A DNA stretch of 22,187 nt from Treponema sp. UBA937 (GTDB lineage Bacteria; Spirochaetota; Spirochaetia; Treponematales; Breznakiellaceae): positions 1 to 22,187 of the forward strand of contig DBDH01000026.1 in assembly GCA_002293455.1 (NCBI GenBank). Reading direction: 5' to 3'. This document shows positions 1-6,701 of the stretch, piece by piece. The position numbers and the translations under genes are program-made. Position 1 is the stretch's first letter; every line of letters starts with the position of its first letter. The notes beneath the pieces were generated by a model. The model searched no databases and had not been told where the DNA came from. It worked only from the letters and a program-made list of their open reading frames with translations.

Positions 1-35
1 GAATAAATCAGTGTTTCCTTAGGCTTTTTCAATTC
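1..35 (+). repeat. Left copy of terminal inverted repeat of the window
   Basis: The first 18 bases, GAATAAATCAGTGTTTCC, recur exactly in reverse complement at the right end of the window (about 22168-22185). Imperfect similarity continues inward (TTAGGC-TTTTTCAA here against CTAAGGCATTTTTTCAA there). The AATAAATC core resembles ends of some IS5-family elements, but no transposase is present. It could be the end of an insertion sequence at which an assembly contig stopped, or a true terminal repeat of a larger element; the sequence alone does not decide. Confidence 0.6.
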
Positions 36-138
36 TTATTTTGGACAGTATTAAATGGTGTTTTATAGCAATTACGTCATTGATAACGCGGCAGCGTCTG
101 CCTTTGCAATGGTTTGTTACAATCTTTTATCTTGTATA

Positions 139-194
139 TGGTTATAACCAAACAAAAATATGAATTATTTGTTTTTATTCGGTTATAACCGAAT
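139..194. promoter_or_regulatory. Two GGTTATAACC palindromes, possible paired operator
   Basis: GGTTATAACC occurs at 140-149 and at 181-190, 41 bp apart start to start, or roughly four helical turns. The first copy extends to a 12-bp palindrome (139-150), the second to a perfect 18-bp palindrome (177-194). They lie upstream of the remnant of an AAA ATPase gene, in a stretch (about 36-208) where I see no gene. Inference: a dimeric regulator could bind both sites cooperatively. No regulator is identifiable. Confidence 0.4.
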
Positions 195-208
195 GCGGCA
201 TTGGTTCT

Positions 209-819
209 GAAAATGTTGATGATGAACTGGAAGCATATATAAAAACAGGGGGCTTCCCTATTTTAAGTACCAATCAATTTGACGCTTCTTCCGCGCCGAT
301 CACTCACTGCAATACACCGTAAAAGAATTTAACATGGTTAATATTTCCGGTATACTGGAAAATATTGTGTACATGGAACTGCGCCGGCGCGGATATACGG
401 TGAGCGTGGGCAAGGCTGCCAATCCTAAAATCGATGAAAAAGAAATTGATTGTATGCGAAGGGTACATACCTTCTGCACACTCTCGCGTGCGAGCCTTGG
501 GGCGTTGAAAAAAGGTATGTACCCTGAGTCAAATACCTTACCAAAAACAACATACCCCGCTGCTTGCGGGGATGTTGATTTTATTGCTGAAAATACGAAG
601 GGTAAATTATACATACAGGTTTGCTATGTACTTGCAAACAAAGAAACCATTGAGCGTGAATTTACCCCTCTCCTCGAAATTCGTGATAATTATCCCAAAA
701 TGGTTGTAACGATGGATAGACTTTGGCAAATAGAAAGAGATGGTGTTAAAAGTATACACCTTAAAGATTTTTTACTATGTGAAAATATATCGATGCGAGA
801 CACTGTTTTAGTGAAATAA
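209..819 (+). pseudogene. Remnant of AAA ATPase of the DUF4143 type
   Basis: Only the C-terminal part of an ATP-binding DUF4143 protein remains. Frame 2 from about 209 reads ENVDDELEAYIKTGGFP, typical of the middle of the family, and hits a stop near 320. The family signature then resumes in frame 1 (SGILENIVYMELRRRGY near 346, IEREFTPLLEIRDNYPKMV near 650, ending HLKDFLL). The N-terminal AAA domain with Walker motifs is absent, and the segment between the two halves is deleted with a frameshift. The open frame 334-819 additionally contains an in-frame insert at 452-574. Related intact proteins are ATPases of uncertain role, often thought to be mobile or stress-linked. This copy cannot encode an active ATPase. 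I am confident of the family and of the decay. Confidence 0.8.
446..580. mobile_element. Small palindromic insert with 6-bp target duplication
   Basis: TTGATT at 446-451 is repeated at 575-580 and encloses 123 bp (452-574). Removing the insert and one TTGATT (129 bp, 43 codons) restores KEIDFIAE, the expected family motif, so the insertion boundaries are well supported. The insert is rich in inverted repeats: GGGTACATACC (461-471) pairs perfectly with GGTATGTACCC (514-524), CTCGC/GCGAG forms a hairpin near 483-494, and CCCCGC/GCGGGG (555-560/566-571) forms another. It encodes no protein of its own and keeps the host frame open. It resembles a MITE or a protein-invading palindromic element of the kind described in Rickettsia; the family is unknown to me. 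Confidence 0.65.
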
Positions 820-824
820 TCTCC

Positions 825-851
825 TAAAGCGTTTGCGAAATAAACCGATAT
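825..851 (+). promoter_or_regulatory. Sigma-28 (FliA)-type promoter of flaB
   Basis: TAAA (825-828), 15 bp, then ACCGATAT (844-851) matches the sigma-28 consensus TAAA-N15-GCCGATAA at all but two positions, with exact spacing. Transcription would begin near 858, giving a leader of about 180 nt. Its position directly upstream of flagellin supports the call. Confidence 0.75.
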
Positions 852-857
852 TCAAAG

Positions 858-1040
858 AGAACTGGAAAACTTCTATGCGCCCGTTGGGTCTCCGTAGTTG
901 ATTCCAGGTATCCTCACCCTTCCGGGAACGGGTGGGTCGAGGGTTCAAGGCACGTTTTTACAAACACAGCAAGGATGCTGCAGTGCCGAATGCCGTCATG
1001 GGACGGTAGTGTGCTGAAAACGCCAAAGGAGTGAATATTT
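858..1040 (+). promoter_or_regulatory. Structured flaB 5' leader with CsrA-site-like hairpin
   Basis: The leader contains several hairpins. CAGCA (967-971) and TGCTG (976-980) form a perfect 5-bp stem with loop AGGA (972-975); the core CAAGGATGC matches 8 of 9 positions of the CsrA binding consensus CARGGAUGU, with GGA presented in the loop. A second hairpin, CCGTC/GACGG (993-1006), also exposes GG near its loop. A third, CACCC/GGGTG, lies at 915-934. The ribosome-binding site AAAGGAG (1025-1031) is about 55 nt downstream of the first GGA and could be a second CsrA contact. CsrA control of flagellin leaders is known in Bacillus subtilis and reported for Borrelia flaB; its operation here is inferred. 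Confidence 0.55.
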
Positions 1041-1901
1041 ATGATTATCAATCACAACTTAAGTGCAATGTTTGCCGATAGGTCCCTCAAGGTCACCCAG
1101 AATTATCTGGAAAAGAACATGGAGAAACTGTCGAGCGGCTTGCGCATCAACCGCGCCGGTGATGATGCTTCTGGACTCGCTGTTTCCGAAAAGATGCGAA
1201 GCCAGATTCGGGGTTTGAACCAGGCATCACAGAATGCCCAGAATGGTATTTCATTCATTCAGACTGCTGAGGGGTATCTCCAGGAAACCCAGGACATCAT
1301 GCAGCGTATTCGTGAATTGGCCGTACAGTCTTCAAACGGTATTTATTCCGCAGAAGATCGTATGCAGATTCAGGTTGAGGTTTCCCAGCTTATCGACGAA
1401 GTAGACCGCATTGCTTCTCATGCCCAGTTTAACGGCATGAATATGCTTACCGGACGCTTTGGACGTGAGGCCGGCGAAAACGTAGTTACTGCTTCTATGT
1501 GGTTCCATATCGGCGCCAACATGGATCAGAGAGAGAGAGTATTTATTGGAACCATGACCGCCAAGGGCCTCGGAGTCCGCAACATAGGTGATGATTCTAT
1601 TCTTTCACTGTCCGCACCGGACAGTGCCAATCGTGCCATTGGAACCCTTGATGAAGCGCTCAAAAGAGTCAGCAAACAACGTGCTGATCTTGGCGCTTAC
1701 CAGAACCGCCTGGAACACGCTATCCGCGGTCTCGATATTGGGGCTGAAAATCTGCAAGCCGCAGAGTCCCGCATCCGCGATACCAACATGGCTAACGAAA
1801 TGGTCGGGTACACGAAAAACCAGATCCTTTCTCAGTCAGGTACCGCAATGCTCGCTCAGGCAAACCAGAGAGGTCAAAGCGTACTCCAGCTCCTGCAGTA
1901 A
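1041..1901 (+). CDS. flaB: Periplasmic flagellin core protein FlaB
   Basis: This is the core subunit of the spirochaetal periplasmic flagellar filament, exported by the flagellar type III system without a cleaved signal peptide and assembled between the inner and outer membranes. The 286-residue length is typical for spirochaetal FlaB. The N-terminal D0/D1 region is classic (MIINHNLSAMFADRSL, then KLSSGLRINRAGDDASGLAVSEKMRSQ in segments near residues 30-56), as is the C-terminus (AAESRIRDTNMANEM, ending SVLQLLQ). The central segment with SMWFHIGANMDQRERV near residue 155 distinguishes FlaB from external flagellins, and the variable D2/D3 domains are absent. ATG at 1041 follows AAAGGAG by 9 nt. 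The gene appears monocistronic, between a sigma-28 promoter and two hairpins. Spirochaetes usually carry several flaB paralogues; which one this is cannot be told. Confidence 0.97.
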   Translation: MIINHNLSAMFADRSLKVTQNYLEKNMEKLSSGLRINRAGDDASGLAVSEKMRSQIRGLNQASQNAQNGISFIQTAEGYLQETQDIMQRIRELAVQSSNGIYSAEDRMQIQVEVSQLIDEVDRIASHAQFNGMNMLTGRFGREAGENVVTASMWFHIGANMDQRERVFIGTMTAKGLGVRNIGDDSILSLSAPDSANRAIGTLDEALKRVSKQRADLGAYQNRLEHAIRGLDIGAENLQAAESRIRDTNMANEMVGYTKNQILSQSGTAMLAQANQRGQSVLQLLQ

Positions 1902-1908
1902 GAAATCA

Positions 1909-1935
1909 CGCCCGGGAAGTTTTTCTTTCCGGGCG
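1909..1935 (+). terminator. Hairpin immediately after flaB
   Basis: CGCCCGGGAAG and CTTTCCGGGCG form an 11-bp, nearly perfect stem around a TTTTT loop, starting 8 nt after the flaB stop. No T-tract follows, so it may act as an mRNA 3'-end stabiliser or a weak first terminator ahead of the stronger one at 1968. Confidence 0.55.
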
Positions 1936-1967
1936 ATACTCTCCGGCAGGAGACGTACCGGGAAGGC

Positions 1968-2003
1968 GCCTGACTACTTGCGAGTGGTCAGGCTCTTTTT
2001 TTT
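1968..2003 (+). terminator. Rho-independent terminator of flaB
   Basis: GCCTGACTAC (1968-1977) pairs with GTGGTCAGGC (1984-1993) with one T-G wobble and a 6-nt loop, followed by TCTTTTTTTT. This is a textbook intrinsic terminator, placed before the convergent ABC-F gene. Confidence 0.88.
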
Positions 2004-2039
2004 GCCGCTTCAATTTGAATATGAAAATTAAACAGCTTC

Positions 2040-3674
2040 TTAAATCTTCAATCTTGAAGTTTCATGATACGCTTCTGACCGGATCGCTTTTACGGAATCG
2101 TCTTTGAGATAATCGTCAAAGGGCATCATGCGGTCGATCATTCCGCTGGGGATAATTTCAATAATCCGGTTCGCCACGGAATTGACAAATTCGTGGTCGT
2201 GGGAATTAAAGAGAATCACGCCGGGAAAATCCACGAGGCCGTCGTTGAGGGCGGTAATGGCTTCCAAATCAAGATGATTCGTCGGTTCATCAAAGATAAG
2301 CACGTTTGCCCCGGAAAGCATCATCTTGGCAAGCATACAGCGGACTTTTTCGCCGCCGGAAAGAACATTCACCGGTTTTAAGGCTTCATCGCCGGAAAAA
2401 AGCATCCGTCCCAAAAAGCCGCGGACGTAAGTATCATCCTGGTCGGGGGAATATTGTTTGAGCCATTCCGTTATCGACATGTCGGAATTGAAGAAAGCGG
2501 AATTCTCCTTGGGGAAATACGCAAAGCTCGTTGTCTGGCCCCAGTACACATCGCCGGAATCGGGCTTGATTGTTTCAGAAATAATATCGAACAGAGCCGA
2601 TTTAGATTGATGTTCCTGTCCGACAAAAGCGATCTTATCATTTTTGTTGACCATCAAAGTGAAATTATCCAGCAGACGCTCATCCTCAACAGAATAATTG
2701 AGGGATTCTACCCGAAGCACATTGTTTCCGATGTCCCGATTCGGTTTGAAGGCCACATAAGGAAACTTCCGGCTCGTAACAACCACGTTTTCTAAATTGA
2801 GCTTTTCAAGCACTTTTTTTCGGCTTGTGGCCTGTCTGCTTTTTGCCGCGTTCGACGCAAAACGCTGGATAAACTCTTTCAGTTCTTTGGCTTTATCTTC
2901 ATTCCGTTTCTGCTGATCTTTTGCCTGACGCTGAAGCATCTGGCTCATCTGATACCAGAAATCGTAGTTTCCGGAATACAGCGTGATTTTCCCAAAATCA
3001 ATATCGCAGACGTGCGTACAAACGGCGTTCAAAAAATGCCGGTCGTGGGAAACGACAATCACGATGTTGGGAAAATCGATAAGAAAATCTTCAAGCCATG
3101 AGATAGATTCAAGATCGAGACCGTTCGTGGGTTCGTCGAGCAGCAGAATATCAGGGTTTCCGAACAAGGCCTGGGCCAAAAGCACGCGGACTTTTTTTGA
3201 TTCATCGAGGTCGCGCATCATTTTTTCCTGATCCGCTTCGTCCAAGCCGAGACCGGACAAAAGCTGACTCGCCTGAGCTTCGGCTTCCCATCCGCCAAGG
3301 TCGGAAAATTCGCCTTCAAGTTCGGCGGCTTTCATGCCGTCTTCTTCGGTAAAATCTTCTTTTGCGTAAATCGTTTCCCGCGCTTTCTGCACTTCGTACA
3401 ATTTGGGAAATCCCATGATAACGGTTTCGATGACCGAAAATTCTTCAAAGGCAAAGTGATCCTGCTTTAACACAGCCATGCGTTCCTTGGCGCTTATCGA
3501 AATATCGCCTTTGTCGTATTCAATTTCCTTGGAAAGGATTTTGAGAAAAGTCGATTTCCCGGCTCCGTTTGCGCCGATGATGCCGTAGCAGTTTCCGGGG
3601 GTGAATTTTAAATTGACATCCCTAAAAAGGGTTCTCTCTCCGTAAGAGAGCCGAAGATCGGTAACTGTGATCAC
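2040..3674 (-). CDS. ABC-F family ATPase, ribosome-associated type
   Basis: ABC-F proteins have two fused ATPase domains and no membrane part; they bind the ribosomal E site and modulate translation or protect against antibiotics. In 544 residues domain 1 has Walker A GANGAGKST (34-42), DEPTNGLD (180-187) and the H-loop SHDRHF (209-214). The linker between domains (about 238-310) is basic and helical as expected. Domain 2 has LSGGE (438-442), DEPTNHLD (462-469) and SHDHEF (491-496). Domain 1 has lost its signature (LDESK at 156-160) and domain 2 its P-loop glycine (GQEHQSKS, 352-359), so one composite ATP site is degenerate. The start is GTG at 3674, with GGAG 8 nt upstream inside a small upstream ORF. 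It resembles the YbiT-like branch; no particular drug-resistance role can be assigned. Confidence 0.9.
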   Translation of the reverse strand: MITVTDLRLSYGERTLFRDVNLKFTPGNCYGIIGANGAGKSTFLKILSKEIEYDKGDISISAKERMAVLKQDHFAFEEFSVIETVIMGFPKLYEVQKARETIYAKEDFTEEDGMKAAELEGEFSDLGGWEAEAQASQLLSGLGLDEADQEKMMRDLDESKKVRVLLAQALFGNPDILLLDEPTNGLDLESISWLEDFLIDFPNIVIVVSHDRHFLNAVCTHVCDIDFGKITLYSGNYDFWYQMSQMLQRQAKDQQKRNEDKAKELKEFIQRFASNAAKSRQATSRKKVLEKLNLENVVVTSRKFPYVAFKPNRDIGNNVLRVESLNYSVEDERLLDNFTLMVNKNDKIAFVGQEHQSKSALFDIISETIKPDSGDVYWGQTTSFAYFPKENSAFFNSDMSITEWLKQYSPDQDDTYVRGFLGRMLFSGDEALKPVNVLSGGEKVRCMLAKMMLSGANVLIFDEPTNHLDLEAITALNDGLVDFPGVILFNSHDHEFVNSVANRIIEIIPSGMIDRMMPFDDYLKDDSVKAIRSEAYHETSRLKI

Positions 3675-3677
3675 GTT

Positions 3678-3740
3678 TTATACTCCATTGAAATGCCCCT
3701 GTTGGAAATCGGGGCGTAAAGAAAATTCGGTAAATTCCAT
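3678..3740 (-). CDS. Upstream leader ORF derived from helicase N-terminus
   Basis: A 20-codon ORF, MEFTEFSLRPDFQQGHFNGV, ends in TAA 3 nt before the GTG start of the ABC-F gene. Its first 15 residues match the helicase N-terminus (MEFTEFSLHPDLQRG) with few changes, and the DNA around it is an 88%-identical copy of the helicase gene's 5' region. The ABC-F Shine-Dalgarno sequence GGAG sits inside the last sense codons of this ORF, so translation of the leader would run over it and could couple to or restrain ABC-F synthesis. Upstream ORFs controlling ABC-F genes are known from antibiotic-resistance cases. Whether this one is translated is inference; it may simply be a relic of recombination. 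Confidence 0.45.
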   Translation of the reverse strand: MEFTEFSLRPDFQQGHFNGV

Positions 3741-3787
3741 GTATATCAATACTGTATACTTTTTTTGTAAAAGGGGCAACTGAAGGA
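3695..3787 (-). repeat. Copy A of duplicated promoter and leader region
   Basis: This 93-bp segment aligns without gaps to 6459-6551 with about 11 differences by hand count. It covers a putative promoter region (TATACA, 18 nt upstream of the ATG, conserved in both copies), the ATG and about 15 codons. Similarity stops just inside the reading frame on one side and fades beyond 3787 on the other. Confidence 0.85.
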
Positions 3788-3916
3788 TGAGGGAATTTCG
3801 GGAAAAGGCAGTATAGTGTCATTCCAACAGTTGAGTGTTATTTAGATGTAAAAGCAAACGGTACAATGTATAATCATCTTATCGTTTTTCTCTTTCTCAA
3901 ATATCTTCTTAATACT

Positions 3917-3954
3917 TTGACAATATGGCAGAATATACATATAATTATATGTAT
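3917..3954 (+). promoter_or_regulatory. Consensus promoter and palindromic operator of brnTA
   Basis: TTGACA (3917-3922), 17 bp, TATAAT (3940-3945) is a perfect sigma-70-type promoter. ATACATATAATTATATGTAT (3935-3954) is a perfect 20-bp palindrome covering the -10 box and running into the start codon. BrnA and the BrnT-BrnA complex are known to repress their own promoters, so this palindrome is the obvious operator candidate. The ATG at 3953 lies where transcription should start, predicting a leaderless or nearly leaderless mRNA. Confidence 0.8.
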
Positions 3955-4234
3955 GACATTTGAGTGGGATGAAAACAAAAATGAAGAGAACATAGAAAAA
4001 CATCATATCTCATTTGAAAAAGCACAAGGAGCATTTTTTGACAAGAATCGTATAATTGTTAAAGATAAAAAACATTCAAAATTCGAAGATAGATTTTTTT
4101 GTATCGGAAATGATGGTAACGGGATATTAACGGTTAGATTTACCATGAGAAATGGAAACATCCGCATAATCGGTGCGGGTTATTGGAGAGAAGGAAGGCT
4201 GAAATATGAAGAAAGACAAAATAAACTATACTGA
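3953..4234 (+). CDS. brnT: BrnT-like ribonuclease toxin
   Basis: BrnT is the toxin of a type II toxin-antitoxin pair, a small RelE-fold ribonuclease that blocks translation until bound by BrnA. The 93-residue product begins MTFEWDENKNEENIEKHHISF, matching the family pattern of FEWDxxKxxxNxxKHxxSF. It continues with KFEDRFFCIG (43-52) and IRIIGAGYWREGRLKYEE (70-87), the usual C-terminal strand and Arg/Tyr-rich helix. The frame stays open upstream to 3866, but homology and the promoter fix the start at 3953. No Shine-Dalgarno sequence precedes it. The pair is markedly more AT-rich than the flanking genes, consistent with acquisition. The stop lies 29 bp inside brnA. Confidence 0.88.
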   Translation: MTFEWDENKNEENIEKHHISFEKAQGAFFDKNRIIVKDKKHSKFEDRFFCIGNDGNGILTVRFTMRNGNIRIIGAGYWREGRLKYEERQNKLY

Positions 4235-4472
4235 TGCTCCCAAAGATTTAGCTGGATCAATACTGACAGGAGAAATCATAACGGATTTTTTACCACCGCC
4301 CGAAAAATTGATACGAAAAGAGTCAAAGGTAAAAATCACTATTAGTTTAAACAGCGGCAGTATCGATTTTTTCAAGAAGCAGGCTGAAAAAAATCATGTA
4401 AAATATCAAACTATGATAAATGAAGTATTAGATAGATACGTTCAAAAATTTTGTGAGAAAAACATAGTTTAA
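4206..4472 (+). CDS. brnA: BrnA-like antitoxin, ribbon-helix-helix
   Basis: BrnA neutralises BrnT and represses the operon. The 88-residue protein has an N-terminal toxin-contact region (about 1-45, with DFLPPPEKL) and a C-terminal ribbon-helix-helix unit: strand KVKITISL (near 42-49), then two helices ending VLDRYVQKF. It overlaps brnT by 29 bp in another frame, and GGAAGG about 9 nt upstream of the ATG serves as ribosome-binding site. Antitoxin is therefore translated with a good site while toxin has none, which would favour antitoxin excess. The order toxin then antitoxin is normal for this family. Confidence 0.85.
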   Translation: MKKDKINYTDAPKDLAGSILTGEIITDFLPPPEKLIRKESKVKITISLNSGSIDFFKKQAEKNHVKYQTMINEVLDRYVQKFCEKNIV

Positions 4473-4654
4473 ACAAAATCTGCTTTTCGAGTCTCCATGT
4501 TTCATTAACTATGACTATTTCCGATTTAAATGTTTCTGAAATAATGATTTAGTTAATTGTTCTTTGGAAAGGGAAGGACTGTCTTTTTGTCAAACATTAT
4601 TTAAGAAAAGTTTACTGAATGAAGGGGGAAGGTTGCGGCATAATAATAGATTAT

Positions 4655-4691
4655 GAGGTAATTACAGAAATCCGGTTTTTGTAATTACCTC
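4655..4691 (-). terminator. Inverted repeat after the helicase gene
   Basis: GAGGTAATTAC (4655-4665) and GTAATTACCTC (4681-4691) are perfect 11-bp arms around a 15-nt loop, located 14 bp beyond the helicase stop codon. On the minus strand the following bases are A/T rich but not a clean T-run, so termination strength is uncertain. The rest of 4473-4704 holds no gene that I can see. Confidence 0.5.
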
Positions 4692-4704
4692 TGTTGGCAG
4701 AAAA

Positions 4705-6504
4705 TTACTTTTTCCCTTTGAACAAACCTGTTAGTTTTGCAAAGAAACCTTTTTTTACCGGCTGTTCCGCTGTCTTTTTAGCAGGCTGAATTTTTTCAAC
4801 GGGTTTTCCCTGCGGTTTACCATTATTGTAATTCCCCGGTTTTTGACCGGCGGATTTACCGGCTGTTTCGTTTCGTTTTCCGGGATATTCTTTTTGGGGC
4901 CGTTCGCGGCCTTTCCTTTTTCCGTTTCCGGGTTTTGATGATGCGCCTTTACTGCCGGCATCAGACTTTGAATTTACTCCTGCCGGTTTTGATTGTTCGG
5001 GACCTTCGTATTTTTGTTTGTAATACGCCATCCTTTCTTCAAAGGAAAGGCTTGACAAGTTTGCCGGTTCGGAAACGGGTCTTCCGCCGCTCCTTGGTTT
5101 TTCACTGCGCCGCCGGTCTTCGGAATATTGTTTTCCGTTAGGTTTCCGGGTACCGCTTGCTTTCCTATCGCCCCGGCGTTCCCCGCCGCGTCTTTCGCCG
5201 TTATTTGCGCCGCTGCTCGCGCCGCTATTCGCGCCGTCTCTGCGGCTGTCCGGTCTGCCCCGGCTGCTGCCCGGCACTCCTCGGCTATTGCCGCGGCCTC
5301 GGCGCTCGCCTCTGCCTTCATATCCGTCATCGTAAGAATCGGTTCGGATTCTTACACCTTCGCTTTTATCTTCGCCGTACAATTCTTCGTCGGCTGTAAG
5401 GGCTGGAATCTTTTTCCCAATATATTTTTCGATGTCCGGCAGTTCATAGACATCCTGCTCGCTGGCAAAAGTGATAGCCTTGCCGCTTTTTCCGGCGCGC
5501 GCGGTTCTTCCAATACGATGGACATAATTTTCGGCTTCAACGGGTAAATCATAATTTACGACTAAGGCCAGACCTTCAATATCCAAGCCCCGCGCCGCAA
5601 CATCGGTTGCAACAAGGTACTTTATCTTTCCGGCTTTTATATCATCAATAATCTTGAGCCGTTTATACTGCGGGAGATCGCCCATAATGAATTCGCATTC
5701 GTAACCATTCATCTTCATCCGCTTTGCGGTAATTTCCGTATAGCGTTTTGTGTTGCAGAAGATGACCGCGCTTTCGGGATTTTCCCGCTTGAGGATACCC
5801 AAGAGCAGTTTCATCTTGTCCTGACTCGGAACATGGTAAAGATGCTGATCGATTTCTTCAACGGTGATGGTTTCCGGCTCAATTTCAATCTCGAAGGGCT
5901 CCCTTGTATATTCCCATGCAAGATTTTTTACATAGGCGTTGAGCGTAGCGGAAAAAAGCATGGTCTGCCGTCTGTCCGCGGAGGGAACCACTTTGATGAG
6001 TTTGCGAAGATCGGGGTAGAAACCCATGTCAAACATCCGGTCGGCTTCATCCAAAATAAGAAAGGCCGTATCCATCAGATTCATCTGCCCGGAACTGTTC
6101 AAATCCAAAACTCTTCCGGGAGTTCCCACAAGGATTTGCACATTATCCTTCAAAAGCTTTGTCTGCTGAGCATAACCCACGCCGCCGTAAAAACTGCCAA
6201 CCTTAAAGGGAAGAAACTTGCCGATCAGCTTTGCTTCTTCTTCAACCTGAACCGCAAGTTCCCTTGTCGGCACCATGATGAGCGCTTTTTTCCCGCCAAG
6301 CAGCGGTTCCGTCAAAAGCCGCTGAAAAATCACGATTAAATACGCGGCTGTTTTTCCCGTCCCTGTCTGAGACTGAACGTAAAGATCTCGGCCTCCAAAC
6401 GCGTTTGCCAACACCTGCTCTTGAACCGGCATACAGGTGATATATTCTGCTTCAGAAAGTCCCCGTTGGAGGTCGGGGTGTAAAGAAAATTCAGTAAATT
6501 CCAT
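4705..6504 (-). CDS. DEAD-box ATP-dependent RNA helicase with basic tail
   Basis: This DEAD-box helicase remodels RNA duplexes, for example in ribosome assembly, mRNA decay or cold adaptation. In 599 residues it shows SQTGTGKT (motif I, 45-52), PTREL (79-83), TPGR (128-131), DEAD (152-155), SAT (185-187), TDVAARGLD (300-308) and HRIGRTARAG (329-338). A tail of about 210 residues follows: an RG/RR-rich part (about 395-470), a short ordered-looking EERMAYYKQKYEG (489-501) and a Lys/Pro/Gly-rich end, presumably RNA binding. I take ATG at 6504 as start because MEFTEFSLHPDL matches the usual N-terminus and the duplicated copy conserves it; an in-frame TTG lies at 6543. No strong Shine-Dalgarno sequence precedes 6504. 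It is RhlB/RhlE-like, but the subfamily is not certain. Confidence 0.93.
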   Translation of the reverse strand: MEFTEFSLHPDLQRGLSEAEYITCMPVQEQVLANAFGGRDLYVQSQTGTGKTAAYLIVIFQRLLTEPLLGGKKALIMVPTRELAVQVEEEAKLIGKFLPFKVGSFYGGVGYAQQTKLLKDNVQILVGTPGRVLDLNSSGQMNLMDTAFLILDEADRMFDMGFYPDLRKLIKVVPSADRRQTMLFSATLNAYVKNLAWEYTREPFEIEIEPETITVEEIDQHLYHVPSQDKMKLLLGILKRENPESAVIFCNTKRYTEITAKRMKMNGYECEFIMGDLPQYKRLKIIDDIKAGKIKYLVATDVAARGLDIEGLALVVNYDLPVEAENYVHRIGRTARAGKSGKAITFASEQDVYELPDIEKYIGKKIPALTADEELYGEDKSEGVRIRTDSYDDGYEGRGERRGRGNSRGVPGSSRGRPDSRRDGANSGASSGANNGERRGGERRGDRKASGTRKPNGKQYSEDRRRSEKPRSGGRPVSEPANLSSLSFEERMAYYKQKYEGPEQSKPAGVNSKSDAGSKGASSKPGNGKRKGRERPQKEYPGKRNETAGKSAGQKPGNYNNGKPQGKPVEKIQPAKKTAEQPVKKGFFAKLTGLFKGKK

Positions 6505-6551
6505 ATATATCCATACTGTATACTTTTTTTGCAAAAGGAGCAACTAAAGGG
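6459..6551 (-). repeat. Copy B of duplicated promoter and leader region
   Basis: This is the presumably original copy, at the 5' end of the helicase gene, matching 3695-3787 at about 81 of 92 positions. It contains the likely promoter, the helicase ATG (6504) and its first 15 or so codons. Most coding differences between the copies are conservative or synonymous. Confidence 0.85.
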
Positions 6552-6701
6552 CGGCGAATTTTTGGAGAATGAGAATTTCTCCTATTCATCTTATTATAAA
6601 ACACATTCATTGGTACCAAATTGTACTTATTCATATCGATGAGTACTATTTTTTCGATTTTTCCGATGACTTCATAAAGCCGAAAGTGAGGAAACAATCG
6701 C

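Noticed and set aside
446..580. Integron attC site as an explanation of the palindromic insert
   Set aside because: Treponema can carry integrons, but I find no paired RYYYAAC/GTTRRRY core sites, and the flanking 6-bp duplication points to insertion rather than site-specific recombination.
1588..2031. 147-codon open frame overlapping the flaB 3' half
   Set aside because: Overlaps an unmistakable flagellin in another frame and reads through its terminators.
5128..5547. Alanine-rich open frame opposite the helicase tail
   Set aside because: Antisense shadow of the G+C-rich Arg/Gly-rich helicase tail; the helicase motifs fix the coding strand.
6552..6697. Minus-strand reading FPHFRLYEVIGKIEKIVLID..NLVPMNVFYNK as a possible gene fragment
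   Set aside because: It could be the tail of a lost protein, but I recognise no family, see no start signal, and the frame runs into the helicase leader. Too little to call a pseudogene.
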